Shown: positions 50,901-57,282 of the stretch, piece by piece
How the letters are laid out: every line of letters starts with the position of its first letter
Position numbering within the stretch: position 1 is the first letter of the stretch
Assembly: GCA_013299115.1 (NCBI GenBank)
Contig: JAAFKA010000011.1
Coordinates: forward strand, 62,001 to 126,000
DNA: 64,000 nt
Source of the DNA: Cytophagales bacterium
Lineage (GTDB): Bacteria; Bacteroidota; Bacteroidia; Cytophagales; Thermoflexibacteraceae
Reading direction: 5' to 3'
Translations under genes and position numbers: made by a program
Notes under the pieces: generated by a model
The model's input: the letters and a program-made list of their open reading frames with translations, nothing else
Told to the model about the DNA's origin: nothing
The model's database searches: none

Positions 50901-53731
50901 ATTTAGAACCAAACATCAGCATCACCAATTTTAATGCAACGGCTTATTCGCCCCAAGCTGCCATTAACGACACCTTGCGATTGAACATCAATTTGGGTTC
51001 GAGGTTAGTTTTGCGGACAAACACCGCAGGCACTGCCAATCGTTACCAATGGGTAAACGGCAATTCGGGCAACCTCAATGCAACACCTACACCTGTGGAC
51101 AGTTTGTATATTTTCAATAGCTTATCTGCTGCTGATGCTGGCGTTTACACTTGCAACGTAACCAGCACAATAGTAAGAGGTTTGACTTTGTTAAGAAATC
51201 CAATTTTCTTAAACGTAGGCAATCCACGTATCAATGTTACAGACTCCTTAGCCCTCGTTGCCCTTTACCGCAGCACCAACGGCAGAAATTGGGAAAACAA
51301 ATGGAATTTGTCTTTGCCTGTGCGTACTTGGTATGGTGTAACTCTCGAAGTGGACAGGGTAGTGATTGTACGTTTGAATGACAACAAATTGGAAGGTACT
51401 ATTTCTGATTCTATTCGGTTGCTCACCAAATTGGAGGAACTCAACCTCCGCAAAAACAGATTGACAGGTGGTATTCCTTCGTCTATTGGCAATTTGGTAG
51501 CTCTTTTACGCCTCGATTTATCGGGCAATAAATTGGAAAACAGCATACAGGCGGGCATTGGTGCTTTGGTTAATCTCAATTACTTAGACCTTAGCGAAAA
51601 TTTATTGACAGGCGACGTGCCAACTGCGATGAGGCAACTTACTCGTTTGCAAACTTTGCTAATTAACGACAACAGATTGACTAATTTGCCCACGCTAACA
51701 GGCTTAACTCGTTTGCAACGATTGGGCGTAGAAAACAACTTGTTCCTCTTTGGTGAATTGGAGCCAAATGTACCTTTATTGACTGTTGCCAATTTGCGGT
51801 TTACTTATTCGCCCCAAGCCGCCATCAACGACCAACGCACCATTCAGGCTACTTTTGGCACTTCGCTTACGCTGAATGTGCAGACCACAGGCAACAACAA
51901 CCGTTACCAATGGACAAAATCGGGCGTAAACGTGGGGACAAACAGCACCTCACCCGACTTCCGAATTGCCTCTTTAACCTACTTAGACTCAGGGGCTTAC
52001 AGTTGCAGAGTTACCAATACCACAGTGCCGAACTTGACCTTGATTCGCCGAAACCTGAACGTAGTAGTCAATCAACCTAATTTATCACGCATAGACTCGT
52101 TGGCTTTGGTGGATTTATACAGAAGTACAGACGGAGCAAACTGGGATAAAGTTTGGGACTTAACCAAGCCTATGGATACGTGGTTTGGGGTGGTGTTGGA
52201 CAAAAATATTGGTCGGGTTACAAGTTTGTTGATAAGCAACAACAAGTTGAAAGGAACTTTGCCAACTTCATTAGGCAATTTGACAAAGTTGAGGGAGTTG
52301 AGTATTCGCACCAACCCCGATTTGATGGGTAGTATTCCTGCTACGATTGGCAATTTGGTAGAGTTGCAAGACCTCAATTTGCGAGGCAACCAACTCAACG
52401 GCACTATTCCTGCCCAATTAGGCGACTTAATAAATCTCCGCACTTTGGCATTAGACAACAACAAATTTTCGGGTGCTATTCCTGCCATTTTGGGCAAATT
52501 GACAAAGCTCACTGTTTTGGCACTCAACAACAATAATTTTGCTGGGGCAGCACCCAAAGAACTTAACGACTTGGTGCTGTTGCAAGAGTTTTACCTAAAC
52601 GAAAACAGTCTAACGTCTTTGCCCGACTTGTCTAAACTAACTGTTTTGGGTACTCTCGATGTCCGCAGCAATTTCTTAGGTTTCGAAAGCCTTGAACCTT
52701 TGGTAAGGGTGGCAAGTTTTCAGCCAAGTCCGCAAAAATCAATTCCGCCAACAGATATTACGATTGGCACTTCTCAAACTTTAACCCTCAATACAAGGGC
52801 AGGTGGCACGCAAAATATTTATGCTTGGAAAAGAGGCAATCCGCCACTATTGACTAACCTTACTTCTGCTGCAATCTATGAACAAACCAATGTGCAGACC
52901 AACGCCACAGGCTTGTATGTGTGCGAAGTAACCAATGCTTTGGTGAGGAATTTGGTAATTTCCTATCCGTATAATGTGCGTGTTGTGCCTAATGCACCCG
53001 ACATTACCCGACCTCTGCCTTATTGCATTGGCAACTCGACTATTACCCTCACTGCACAAGGCACGCAAGCAAGAGATACGCAATGGAGTTGGTACAATCC
53101 TTCGGCTCGCAGAGATTCGGTGATTTTGTCAAGTCGCACTTTTACGTTTTTGCCTAAGCAAGACATAGATACGGTAAGGGCTGTTACCATCTCGAATGGC
53201 GTGCAAAGTTCGGGTGTTGCCACTGTTATTTTGTATATCCGCCCTGTCCTTGTGAACAACAATGGCGTGCTAAACGTCATAGACAATGGAAACTCGACCA
53301 ATCGTTACCAATGGCTGTTTAACAATGAGGTGATTGCAACGGCAACCACCAAAACTTATACGCCTACGGCACTGCAAAAAGGAACTTTCAAAGTTACCAT
53401 TACCACCGCAGAAGGTTGTTCGGCAAGTTCAGCAGATTTTCGTTTTGGGTTAGTAACAGGCATAGCAGACGACCAACTGCAACAGGCTTTGCAGGTTTTC
53501 CCCAATCCAACTACGGAAACTTTGCACCTCGACCTCAACCACGAAGAAATTGGCAACGTAAACATTACCATTCACGACTTGCTCGGCAGGGTGGTTTGGC
53601 AACAAACTTACAGTAAATCAGCTTTCTCTTGGCAGCAAAGTATAGATGCAAGCCGTTGGGCATCAGGCACTTACCTCTTGCATATAGAAACTCCAAAAGC
53701 AAAGGCGGTAAGAAAGGTGGTAAAAAATTAG
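44948..53731 (+). CDS. giant T9SS-exported surface protein: Calx-beta, CUB-like, LRR and Ig-like modules
   Basis: 2927 residues. Signal peptide (about 1-20, ending GLVLAQ). Residues about 22-1375 are roughly twelve Calx-beta-type repeats of about 110 residues, each with a Gly-rich IPAGQTTATITL-like strand, an Asp/Asn-Asp-hydrophobic turn (PINDFVINP) and a terminal TIADD. Two CUB-like domains follow (about 1375-1605). Then come three LRR + Ig-like cassettes (LRR about 1611-1985, 2098-2280, 2381-2588) whose LRRs have the plant-type consensus LxxLNLSxNxLTGxIP. An Ig/PKD-like region and a type A sorting domain (about 2850-2927, from VFPNPTTETLHLDLN) end the protein. It is predicted to be a large cell-surface adhesin anchored through T9SS. 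Confidence 0.93.
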   Translation: MRYLLAILFYLSSIGLVLAQPNVQVTAAVNAQEGTPAVDGSFTFTLDVAAPAGGLTVIFSALGTAVAGTNYSLQMGSNVTNLTGTTFTIAAGATTATLNVVPINNFALNAPPLDITLTLVADPAYVVGVIDTQTITLIDDTNLFTVVATGTPAEDGIPPANTGTFTFTRVNTANTIAINFSVGGTAALATNYTVTSTSPLVFNAGSGTIVMLAGETTATITLSALNDQLINAARTVVLTIVDTAPTKTYTIGTPNLATLTIADAVAPTVSISVNPLPIPVEGGSNISIIFTRTGSTSLPLVVNFDITGTAILNTNYSLAGATLVSGNTYTTTIPAGQTTRAIFLSPTNDYVANAARTAIFTLVNTTPNITYDIAAAPNHTTTINIADDPDKITVTSSSTVVAGSTGTFTFSRGVITGSRVVAFTTTFTGGLNSSHFTVSAPGSGFSFNPAGTSLVVINSGQTTVNFNFNILPTAPAGTITVTIIAPAPYAPYTIGTPNTDVLTVSLATSSVIVGATSPIVEGSGTGSTVTFTRIGSFPSDVTVIFSINHTGVSYTVTGATSFNPALGTGTILIPFSNIGSSTATITITANQDFVVNGTRNIGVTIIGNNLGIPIGTPSSDNITVNDSNRQLSMATSGNASEDGTTANFVFTRTGVNPAQTISFTLSGTATNANYTLTGATTYTYPNGTIDLPASLGGATTATLTLTPSNDFTVNPARTAILTINTVTPNIAIANNSATMTIDDDPNVVTIETVTGFNATEAGSVGKFRIKRNTATASPLTVRFDASTGTAVYTATPPVGATANTFYTQTGANATYTGSNNESATIPAGSTFVEITIQPYNNFTVNPDRTVVFTLLTGTGYRLHNVPAQTQANLSIADDNNTVTIAALATNPTKSGTTSKFIFTRSTATASDLLVRFSVGGTAPAAGVNQAYNVSGETSYATTTVSNGSITILAGQTTAELLITPINDFVINPPNKTIVLTLQTGSYLIGAANTANLTIIDDNNHVSMTPATATTQEIDFATGLPQNTTFTFSRTNGVNTNPLTVKFSATNTSAVFNTDYQIISGAIMENATKGTAIIPAGQANVIVTLRPIDNFVTGDKTVTFTIADSTVKSYATNQTARTSAITITDKNNPVTIISTGTAVEDGSGAGATFTIRRANATPLPLTVRFNVGGTAVLGTNYSTLPTFTSPIGTAVIPANQTEVIITVNPIDDFVVNPDRNIILQLIPTTPAPTYHIGTANTATVLIQNDDIRASVATTGTPAETNQVAAKFVLNFNVPFSVNTNINYLIAGTAAATRYAITGGTNIVGTPTATSCTVLAGQTSAELIVTPIDDIIFNAAQTIILTLQPSTTLPSPEYFLTVGTTATLTIADNEANLTCPTSTPVNLTIADNTNATIGYAASTAGQAIQVDMNSLSLHPNDKVLIYNGLTTTTNNLIAEFTGTTATDTFSTINQFMTVVVQTQGTGVSTGGNITLRCVPVSYKINCGATTPTVFCFPEACTGLYANNLVTAPFKRTYKASSLTSEIEVSFSRFDVEANYDTLIVYNSIDDANAGSIVGKYHNGNLPPASIRSQNNDGALTFVFKSDANVAKTGFSAEISCTSSAISTNIVVSQPDSLALIAFMNSTGNEMGWNTADRLFDWKGVTMNREPVRRVISLKLPASGIEGFIPADFAKDPAGIDDRLAFMQTLDLSNNNLENHIPATIGSLKVQHLDLSNNLLDGTIPDGIGRINNLLTLNLSSNFIDGTINMAALRRLQNLTDLDLSNNYFSGTIPAGFGAMPKLSQLNLSTNELTGQIPDSLQLMTDLKSINLSGNQLTGRMNLRLPTANSFLLTNLENIDISNNQLTGSLPGKLPQSLRVLNLSNNKLTGNLDSLHFSTGLTTVNLSRNGFSGNLPLNFNELTGLITFNLSNNKFTGTIPALSRLVSLRTLNLSFNQFTGALPASFVSLTSLTSFVLNDNKIKDLPNLSALRSLNNFDVYNNLLTFEDLEPNISITNFNATAYSPQAAINDTLRLNINLGSRLVLRTNTAGTANRYQWVNGNSGNLNATPTPVDSLYIFNSLSAADAGVYTCNVTSTIVRGLTLLRNPIFLNVGNPRINVTDSLALVALYRSTNGRNWENKWNLSLPVRTWYGVTLEVDRVVIVRLNDNKLEGTISDSIRLLTKLEELNLRKNRLTGGIPSSIGNLVALLRLDLSGNKLENSIQAGIGALVNLNYLDLSENLLTGDVPTAMRQLTRLQTLLINDNRLTNLPTLTGLTRLQRLGVENNLFLFGELEPNVPLLTVANLRFTYSPQAAINDQRTIQATFGTSLTLNVQTTGNNNRYQWTKSGVNVGTNSTSPDFRIASLTYLDSGAYSCRVTNTTVPNLTLIRRNLNVVVNQPNLSRIDSLALVDLYRSTDGANWDKVWDLTKPMDTWFGVVLDKNIGRVTSLLISNNKLKGTLPTSLGNLTKLRELSIRTNPDLMGSIPATIGNLVELQDLNLRGNQLNGTIPAQLGDLINLRTLALDNNKFSGAIPAILGKLTKLTVLALNNNNFAGAAPKELNDLVLLQEFYLNENSLTSLPDLSKLTVLGTLDVRSNFLGFESLEPLVRVASFQPSPQKSIPPTDITIGTSQTLTLNTRAGGTQNIYAWKRGNPPLLTNLTSAAIYEQTNVQTNATGLYVCEVTNALVRNLVISYPYNVRVVPNAPDITRPLPYCIGNSTITLTAQGTQARDTQWSWYNPSARRDSVILSSRTFTFLPKQDIDTVRAVTISNGVQSSGVATVILYIRPVLVNNNGVLNVIDNGNSTNRYQWLFNNEVIATATTKTYTPTALQKGTFKVTITTAEGCSASSADFRFGLVTGIADDQLQQALQVFPNPTTETLHLDLNHEEIGNVNITIHDLLGRVVWQQTYSKSAFSWQQSIDASRWASGTYLLHIETPKAKAVRKVVKN

Positions 53732-53780
53732 GTAATGTTTAAAACAGCATTTCTTATAGTCGTGCCTTAAAAATTATAGA

Positions 53781-53813
53781 ACAACTAACATTTCTTTGAG
53801 AAATGTTAGTTCT
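53781..53813. repeat. family D core, copy 5
   Basis: ACTAACATTTCT/AGAAATGTTAGT around TTG between the convergent surface-protein and HlyD genes. It can serve as a terminator for both. Confidence 0.7.
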
Positions 53814-53899
53814 AAATATTAAACTGTAGTATTTGTTCTTTTTATTTTGTCTTATTATTTACTATGAAGTTGAGGTAAGTTTAAAGCAAATTATTTACC

Positions 53900-54994
53900 T
53901 CACTCCAACGCATCTGTAATTTCGGTTTGGTCGTCTATGCCACCCAAAATTTCCACATAGTCGAGGTCTTCTATTCCTTTTTGGATTTTTACTTTCTTCT
54001 TGTCAGTGGCTATTTTCACATAGTCGTTGTCAAACAAGAAGTTGCGGGCTATGACTAAGGCATTTTTCTTTTCGGCTATCACAATGTTTGCCTCTACGGA
54101 CATACCCGAAAAAAAGCTAACAGCCGAACTGTTTTCTATGCTTGCCACTACTTTGGCGGTCTTGTTTTGGAGATTGATAGAGGGATAAATGGCTTGCAAC
54201 TGCCCTTTGAGAAATAGATTTTTGGCTGCACTCAACTCAAAAATTACGTTTTGCCCTGTTTTTACTAAGGCTACATCACTTTCGTCTATAGCTAATTCGA
54301 CCTCAAAACCTGTGGCTTGCCCTGCCTCTATCAAAGGCAACTGCGGACTGACCAATTCGCCTACTTTTGTCCGTATGTCGTACACACGCAGGGGAGCATC
54401 TGCATACAGCACAAAATCTTTGCCTACGACTTGTTGCAAAGCATAAACATTTTGGGCGTTGGCTGCTTCGGCTTGTAGTTTTTGCTGCAAGTTTTGGACG
54501 TGCAACCTTGCTTTTTGCAAATTTTGTTTAGAAACGGCTGCTTGTGTGCTGGCTTGGTCAGCCAACAATTTGGAAGTTGCGTTTTGTTGCAACAAGTTCT
54601 GAAACCTTATGGCGTTGGTAGAATCTAATTGGTATTTGGCTGCTGCATTGTTTATTTCTTCTTGGGCAGCTTGCAAAGTGCTTGAATTTGCTTTTTGATT
54701 GTTAGTGGCAAAAGCCAAATTATTTTGGGCTGTTTGCAAGTTGATGGTGGCTGCTTCATTGGCTACTGCCAATAAAGGCATACCAGCCTGCACCGTATCG
54801 CCGACTTTGACAAAAATTTGTTTCACATAACCATTTGCTTTGATAGCCAGCCACCGCCGCTGCACAGGATAGACCTTGCCCGAAGCATATACTGCTTGCT
54901 TAATGTCTTTACGCAAAGGTTTTGTTACTGTATGTTTGGGTTTGCAGGCTGCTATGCACAAGCAACAAAACAAACCCAGTAAAAATTTATTCAT
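53900..54994 (-). CDS. HlyD-type periplasmic adaptor lipoprotein of an efflux system
   Basis: 364 residues. Lipoprotein signal (FLLGLFCCLCIAAC, lipobox IAAC). Layout of RND/MacA-type adaptors: a half lipoyl domain (IKANGYVKQIFVKVGDTVQAGMPLLAV, about 50-76), a long alpha-helical hairpin rich in Ala, Gln and Asn (about 77-185), the second half lipoyl (RTKVGELVSPQLPLIEAGQATGFEVELAIDESDVALVKTGQ) and a beta-barrel/membrane-proximal end. It should link an inner-membrane pump to an outer-membrane channel. No pump (macB or RND) or tolC gene lies beside it, so its partner is encoded elsewhere. Confidence 0.9.
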   Translation of the reverse strand: MNKFLLGLFCCLCIAACKPKHTVTKPLRKDIKQAVYASGKVYPVQRRWLAIKANGYVKQIFVKVGDTVQAGMPLLAVANEAATINLQTAQNNLAFATNNQKANSSTLQAAQEEINNAAAKYQLDSTNAIRFQNLLQQNATSKLLADQASTQAAVSKQNLQKARLHVQNLQQKLQAEAANAQNVYALQQVVGKDFVLYADAPLRVYDIRTKVGELVSPQLPLIEAGQATGFEVELAIDESDVALVKTGQNVIFELSAAKNLFLKGQLQAIYPSINLQNKTAKVVASIENSSAVSFFSGMSVEANIVIAEKKNALVIARNFLFDNDYVKIATDKKKVKIQKGIEDLDYVEILGGIDDQTEITDALE

Positions 54995-55093
54995 GATTGG
55001 CTATTCTGTACACATAACAAATTTACAAAAAACTTTGGAATAAAAATGATTTTACAGAAAATTAAGACCTTATCAGGTTGTAGGTAGTTTGGA

Positions 55094-55124
55094 TAGTACC
55101 ATAGATGTAATGCCCAGCACTAAC
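55094..55124. repeat. family D, single left arm
   Basis: TAGTACCATAGATGTAATGC then CCAGCACTAAC matches the left arm of family D and ends 1-2 bp before the stop codon of the Spy-like gene. The other arm is missing. Confidence 0.45.
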
Positions 55125-55125
55125 C

Positions 55126-55593
55126 CTAATCGTCTATCTCTGTATCTTGGTCTTTCATACGTCCTGCTTTTCGTTCAGCTTTTTTGGTTAGTTTGTCCAC
55201 CAACATAGCCTTAAACTGAATTTCAGCCTTGTAGAGTTCATAAATTTGGCGAATGGAAATAGATTTTTGAAACTCCTTAAAATATTTTCGGTCTAAGGCA
55301 TTTTCTTGCTCACGCAGTTCCATCATTCTGTCCATATTTTTTGCCAACTGCTCGTCCGTGGCAGTGCTGGTCGCATCGAAAAGTTGCCTTAATTCTTTGC
55401 GTATTTTTTTCCTTTCGTCATCAAACTGGTTGTAAGTTACCCAAAAAGTTTTGGACTGTTCGGCAGTCAAGTTGAGTTTTTGGGTAATAATTCCAATTTT
55501 GGCAGCTTCTATTTTTTCGGCTACGCCGCCCTGTGCCAATAAATTGGGAAAAAAACCAACTAAGGCAAACCAAATGGTGATAAGTGCTTTCAT
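55126..55593 (-). CDS. Spy/CpxP-like periplasmic protein
   Basis: 155 residues from the ATG at 55593, which begins the signal peptide (MKALITIWFALVGFFPNLLA). The mature protein is almost wholly helical and charged, with the LTxxQ-type motif of Spy/CpxP proteins (LNLTAEQSKTFWVTYNQF, about 40-57) and a second helical repeat (REQENALDRKYFKEFQK). Such proteins act as periplasmic chaperones or stress/metal sensors. It is the third gene of a minus-strand group: ECF sigma factor, anti-sigma-like protein, Spy-like protein. In Bacteroidota these often form one regulatory unit. Confidence 0.78.
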   Translation of the reverse strand: MKALITIWFALVGFFPNLLAQGGVAEKIEAAKIGIITQKLNLTAEQSKTFWVTYNQFDDERKKIRKELRQLFDATSTATDEQLAKNMDRMMELREQENALDRKYFKEFQKSISIRQIYELYKAEIQFKAMLVDKLTKKAERKAGRMKDQDTEIDD

Positions 55594-55629
55594 CTTTTTT
55601 AAAGTGTAAAATGTAATAAGTATAAAGTG

Positions 55630-55653
55630 GTTTCGGTTTCTCAAAACCGAAAC
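55630..55653. repeat. family H palindrome
   Basis: GTTTCGGTTT/AAACCGAAAC around CTCA; the inverse orientation of the copy at 32597-32620. Confidence 0.6.
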
Positions 55654-55670
55654 TTTTTTGCTTTTTTGCC

Positions 55671-55724
55671 ATTGCTTGTGTCCTCACAAGCAATACTTTT
55701 GTCGTTTATGAGGACACAAACAAC
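55671..55724. repeat. family B palindromes, inverted pair
   Basis: ATTGCTTGTG/CACAAGCAAT with loop TCCT (55671-55694, perfect) is followed by GTCGTTTATG/CACAAACAAC with loop AGGA (55701-55724), the same element in reverse orientation. Confidence 0.75.
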
Positions 55725-55737
55725 GGCAAGAATTTAT

Positions 55738-55920
55738 GTGCGGACTATGCGTCCCAAACTGAAGTCGCACTACAGTTGCTTTGTCGTTTGTGCGGACTAT
55801 GCGTCCCAAACTGAAGTCGCACTACAGTTGCTTTGTCGTTTGTGCGGACTATGCGTCCCAAACTGAAGTCGCACTACAGTTGCTTTGTCGTTTGTGCGGA
55901 CTGAAGTCCGCACTACAGTT
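55738..55920 (+). repeat. 52-bp tandem repeat array ending in a family A palindrome
   Basis: Three exact 52-bp units start at 55738, 55790 and 55842. Each holds GTGCGGACT and CTGAAGTC-GCACTACAGTT separated by 12 extra bases. The fourth start (55894) is the uninterrupted palindrome GTGCGGACTGAAGTCCGCAC followed by TACAGTT. The period is not a multiple of three. The array ends at the stop codon of the anti-sigma-like gene. Confidence 0.9.
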
Positions 55921-56386
55921 ACAGGTAGTCTTCCAAATCCAATTCATTGGCAATAACCTCTTCTGAAATTTCTTCGGAGGGTAAACCTTCTATGTGCAGT
56001 TCATTTTCGTTGGCTACACACATCCGCACAATTTCCTCCTCATGAAGGTCTGTCGTGAGCAAATAGGCTTGAATGTCCTGTGCCGAAACTTCCTGCCAAT
56101 CTGTAGTTGCAAGGTTTTGGTTATTTGCCAAGTTTGTAGGTTGTCTATAAAACTGAATACCAACAAAGACCAGCACCACACAAGCCAATGCAGGAACTGC
56201 CCAACGCAAGGTTTGCCATTGCATAAAAGCCTGATAAACAGTCAATAAACTAAAGCTTGATGCTTTTCGTTGATTGATTTCTTGCTGTATTTGACGAGGC
56301 AACTTGTCAAAATAGCCATCAGGCGTAGCAAACAATTCTTGCTTATTGCTCTCTTTTTTTAGGTCTTCTAAGTTAAATTTTTTCAT
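55919..56386 (-). CDS. anti-sigma-factor-like single-pass membrane protein
   Basis: 155 residues from the ATG at 56386 (MKKFNLEDLKKESNKQELFA). A cytosolic N-terminal part with TPDGYFDKLPRQIQQEINQR (a pattern frequent in Bacteroidota genes that follow ECF sigma factors), one membrane helix (WAVPALACVVLVFVGIQFY, about 80-98), and an acidic periplasmic tail rich in Glu (EEISEEVIANELDLEDYL). No zinc-binding HxxxCxxC motif is seen. Its place after the sigma factor gene suggests it holds that factor at the membrane; this is inferred from context. Confidence 0.7.
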   Translation of the reverse strand: MKKFNLEDLKKESNKQELFATPDGYFDKLPRQIQQEINQRKASSFSLLTVYQAFMQWQTLRWAVPALACVVLVFVGIQFYRQPTNLANNQNLATTDWQEVSAQDIQAYLLTTDLHEEEIVRMCVANENELHIEGLPSEEISEEVIANELDLEDYL

Positions 56387-56410
56387 TGTAGTAAAATTTA
56401 TATTTTGTAT

Positions 56411-56428
56411 ATTCGCCTTCATGCGAAT
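56411..56428. repeat. short hairpin ATTCGC/GCGAAT
   Basis: Six-base stem with loop CTTCAT in the leader of the anti-sigma-like gene. Confidence 0.4.
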
Positions 56429-56515
56429 GTTTTTGTTTTCAATACAAGTGTGTTTGGTTGCTACACCCAAACTATGTTATTTGCTATTTTAGAAACTACA
56501 AACACCTTACAGCTA

Positions 56516-56542
56516 AACTACAGACTAAAGTCCATAGTTACA
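56516..56542. repeat. family A palindrome between sigma and anti-sigma genes
   Basis: AACTA...TAGTT outer pair and GACTAAAGTC core, then TTACA (minus-strand foot GTAA). It lies within 15 bp of the end of the ECF sigma factor gene. Confidence 0.65.
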
Positions 56543-56555
56543 AAAAATGGCTTTT

Positions 56556-57182
56556 TTAATCATCTAACAGCACCGAAGCCTCTATTTTCTTGATAGCATG
56601 GTGATAAGATGCTTTTAAAGCCCCTACCGAAGTGCCTACAATTTCGGCAATTTCCTCGTAGGTCATTTCGTCAAAATATTTCATATTAAACACCAACCGT
56701 TGCTTGTCGGGCAGGGTAAGCAGGGCTTTTTGCAATTTTTTCTGAATTTCGTCCCCTGTAAAGCCTCCATTGTCTAATTTTCCACTCAATTCTTTGCCCA
56801 CGTCATAAATTGGTAAAAAATATTTTTGACGTTTTTTATTCAAAAAAGCCAAACTTTCATTCACCGCAATTCGATAAATCCACGTATATAATTGTGCATC
56901 TTGCCTAAACTTTGCTAAGTTGTTCCAAACCTTGATAAAAGTTTCTTGCGTGATGTCATGCGCATCATCATGGTCTATGACCATTTTGCGAATCAATCCG
57001 TAAATTTTGGTTTGGTATTTCTTTACCAATAACTGAAACGCAAAATGACGAGAATTTTCATTTTGAAACTGCTCTATCAATGCTTTGTCGCCGATGATAT
57101 GGTCTGTCTGTTCCATTCTTTGTGTAGCAGTCTGCGATTGCGGGGCTGCGATTACTTCCGTTTGCTGAAAACCAACTATCAT
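56556..57182 (-). CDS. ECF-type RNA polymerase sigma factor
   Basis: 208 residues. Region 2 (about 40-105) contains AFQLLVKKYQTKIYGLIRKM, DAHDITQETFIKVWNNL and YTWIYRIAVNESLAFL; region 4 (about 145-205) has LPDKQRLVFNMKYFDEMTYEEIAEIVGTSVGALKASYHHAIKK, the helix-turn-helix that reads the -35. It binds core RNA polymerase and directs it to stress- or envelope-related promoters. The first ATG is used; a second in-frame ATG 22 codons on (MEQTDHIIG) is possible. It heads the group with the anti-sigma-like and Spy-like genes. Confidence 0.93.
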   Translation of the reverse strand: MIVGFQQTEVIAAPQSQTATQRMEQTDHIIGDKALIEQFQNENSRHFAFQLLVKKYQTKIYGLIRKMVIDHDDAHDITQETFIKVWNNLAKFRQDAQLYTWIYRIAVNESLAFLNKKRQKYFLPIYDVGKELSGKLDNGGFTGDEIQKKLQKALLTLPDKQRLVFNMKYFDEMTYEEIAEIVGTSVGALKASYHHAIKKIEASVLLDD

Positions 57183-57282
57183 ACGCTTAAAATTTTTTGC
57201 TTTGTTTTGATAGTTTGATAGGAAGTTACCAAAAAGGTTTAAAATTAGTTTAGAAAAATTGATAATTTTTGTTTTTTATCAA

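Noticed and set aside
45691-53571. Many long minus-strand ORFs within the giant surface-protein gene
   Set aside because: They are shadows of the repetitive Thr/Ala/Gly-rich plus-strand gene and show no independent coding signal.
55738-55920. CRISPR array
   Set aside because: The units are exact tandem copies with no variable spacers and no cas genes nearby.
55627-55966. ORFs with repeated CADYASQTEVALQLL-type peptide
   Set aside because: They are translations of the 52-bp tandem repeat, whose period is not a multiple of three; the frames are accidental.
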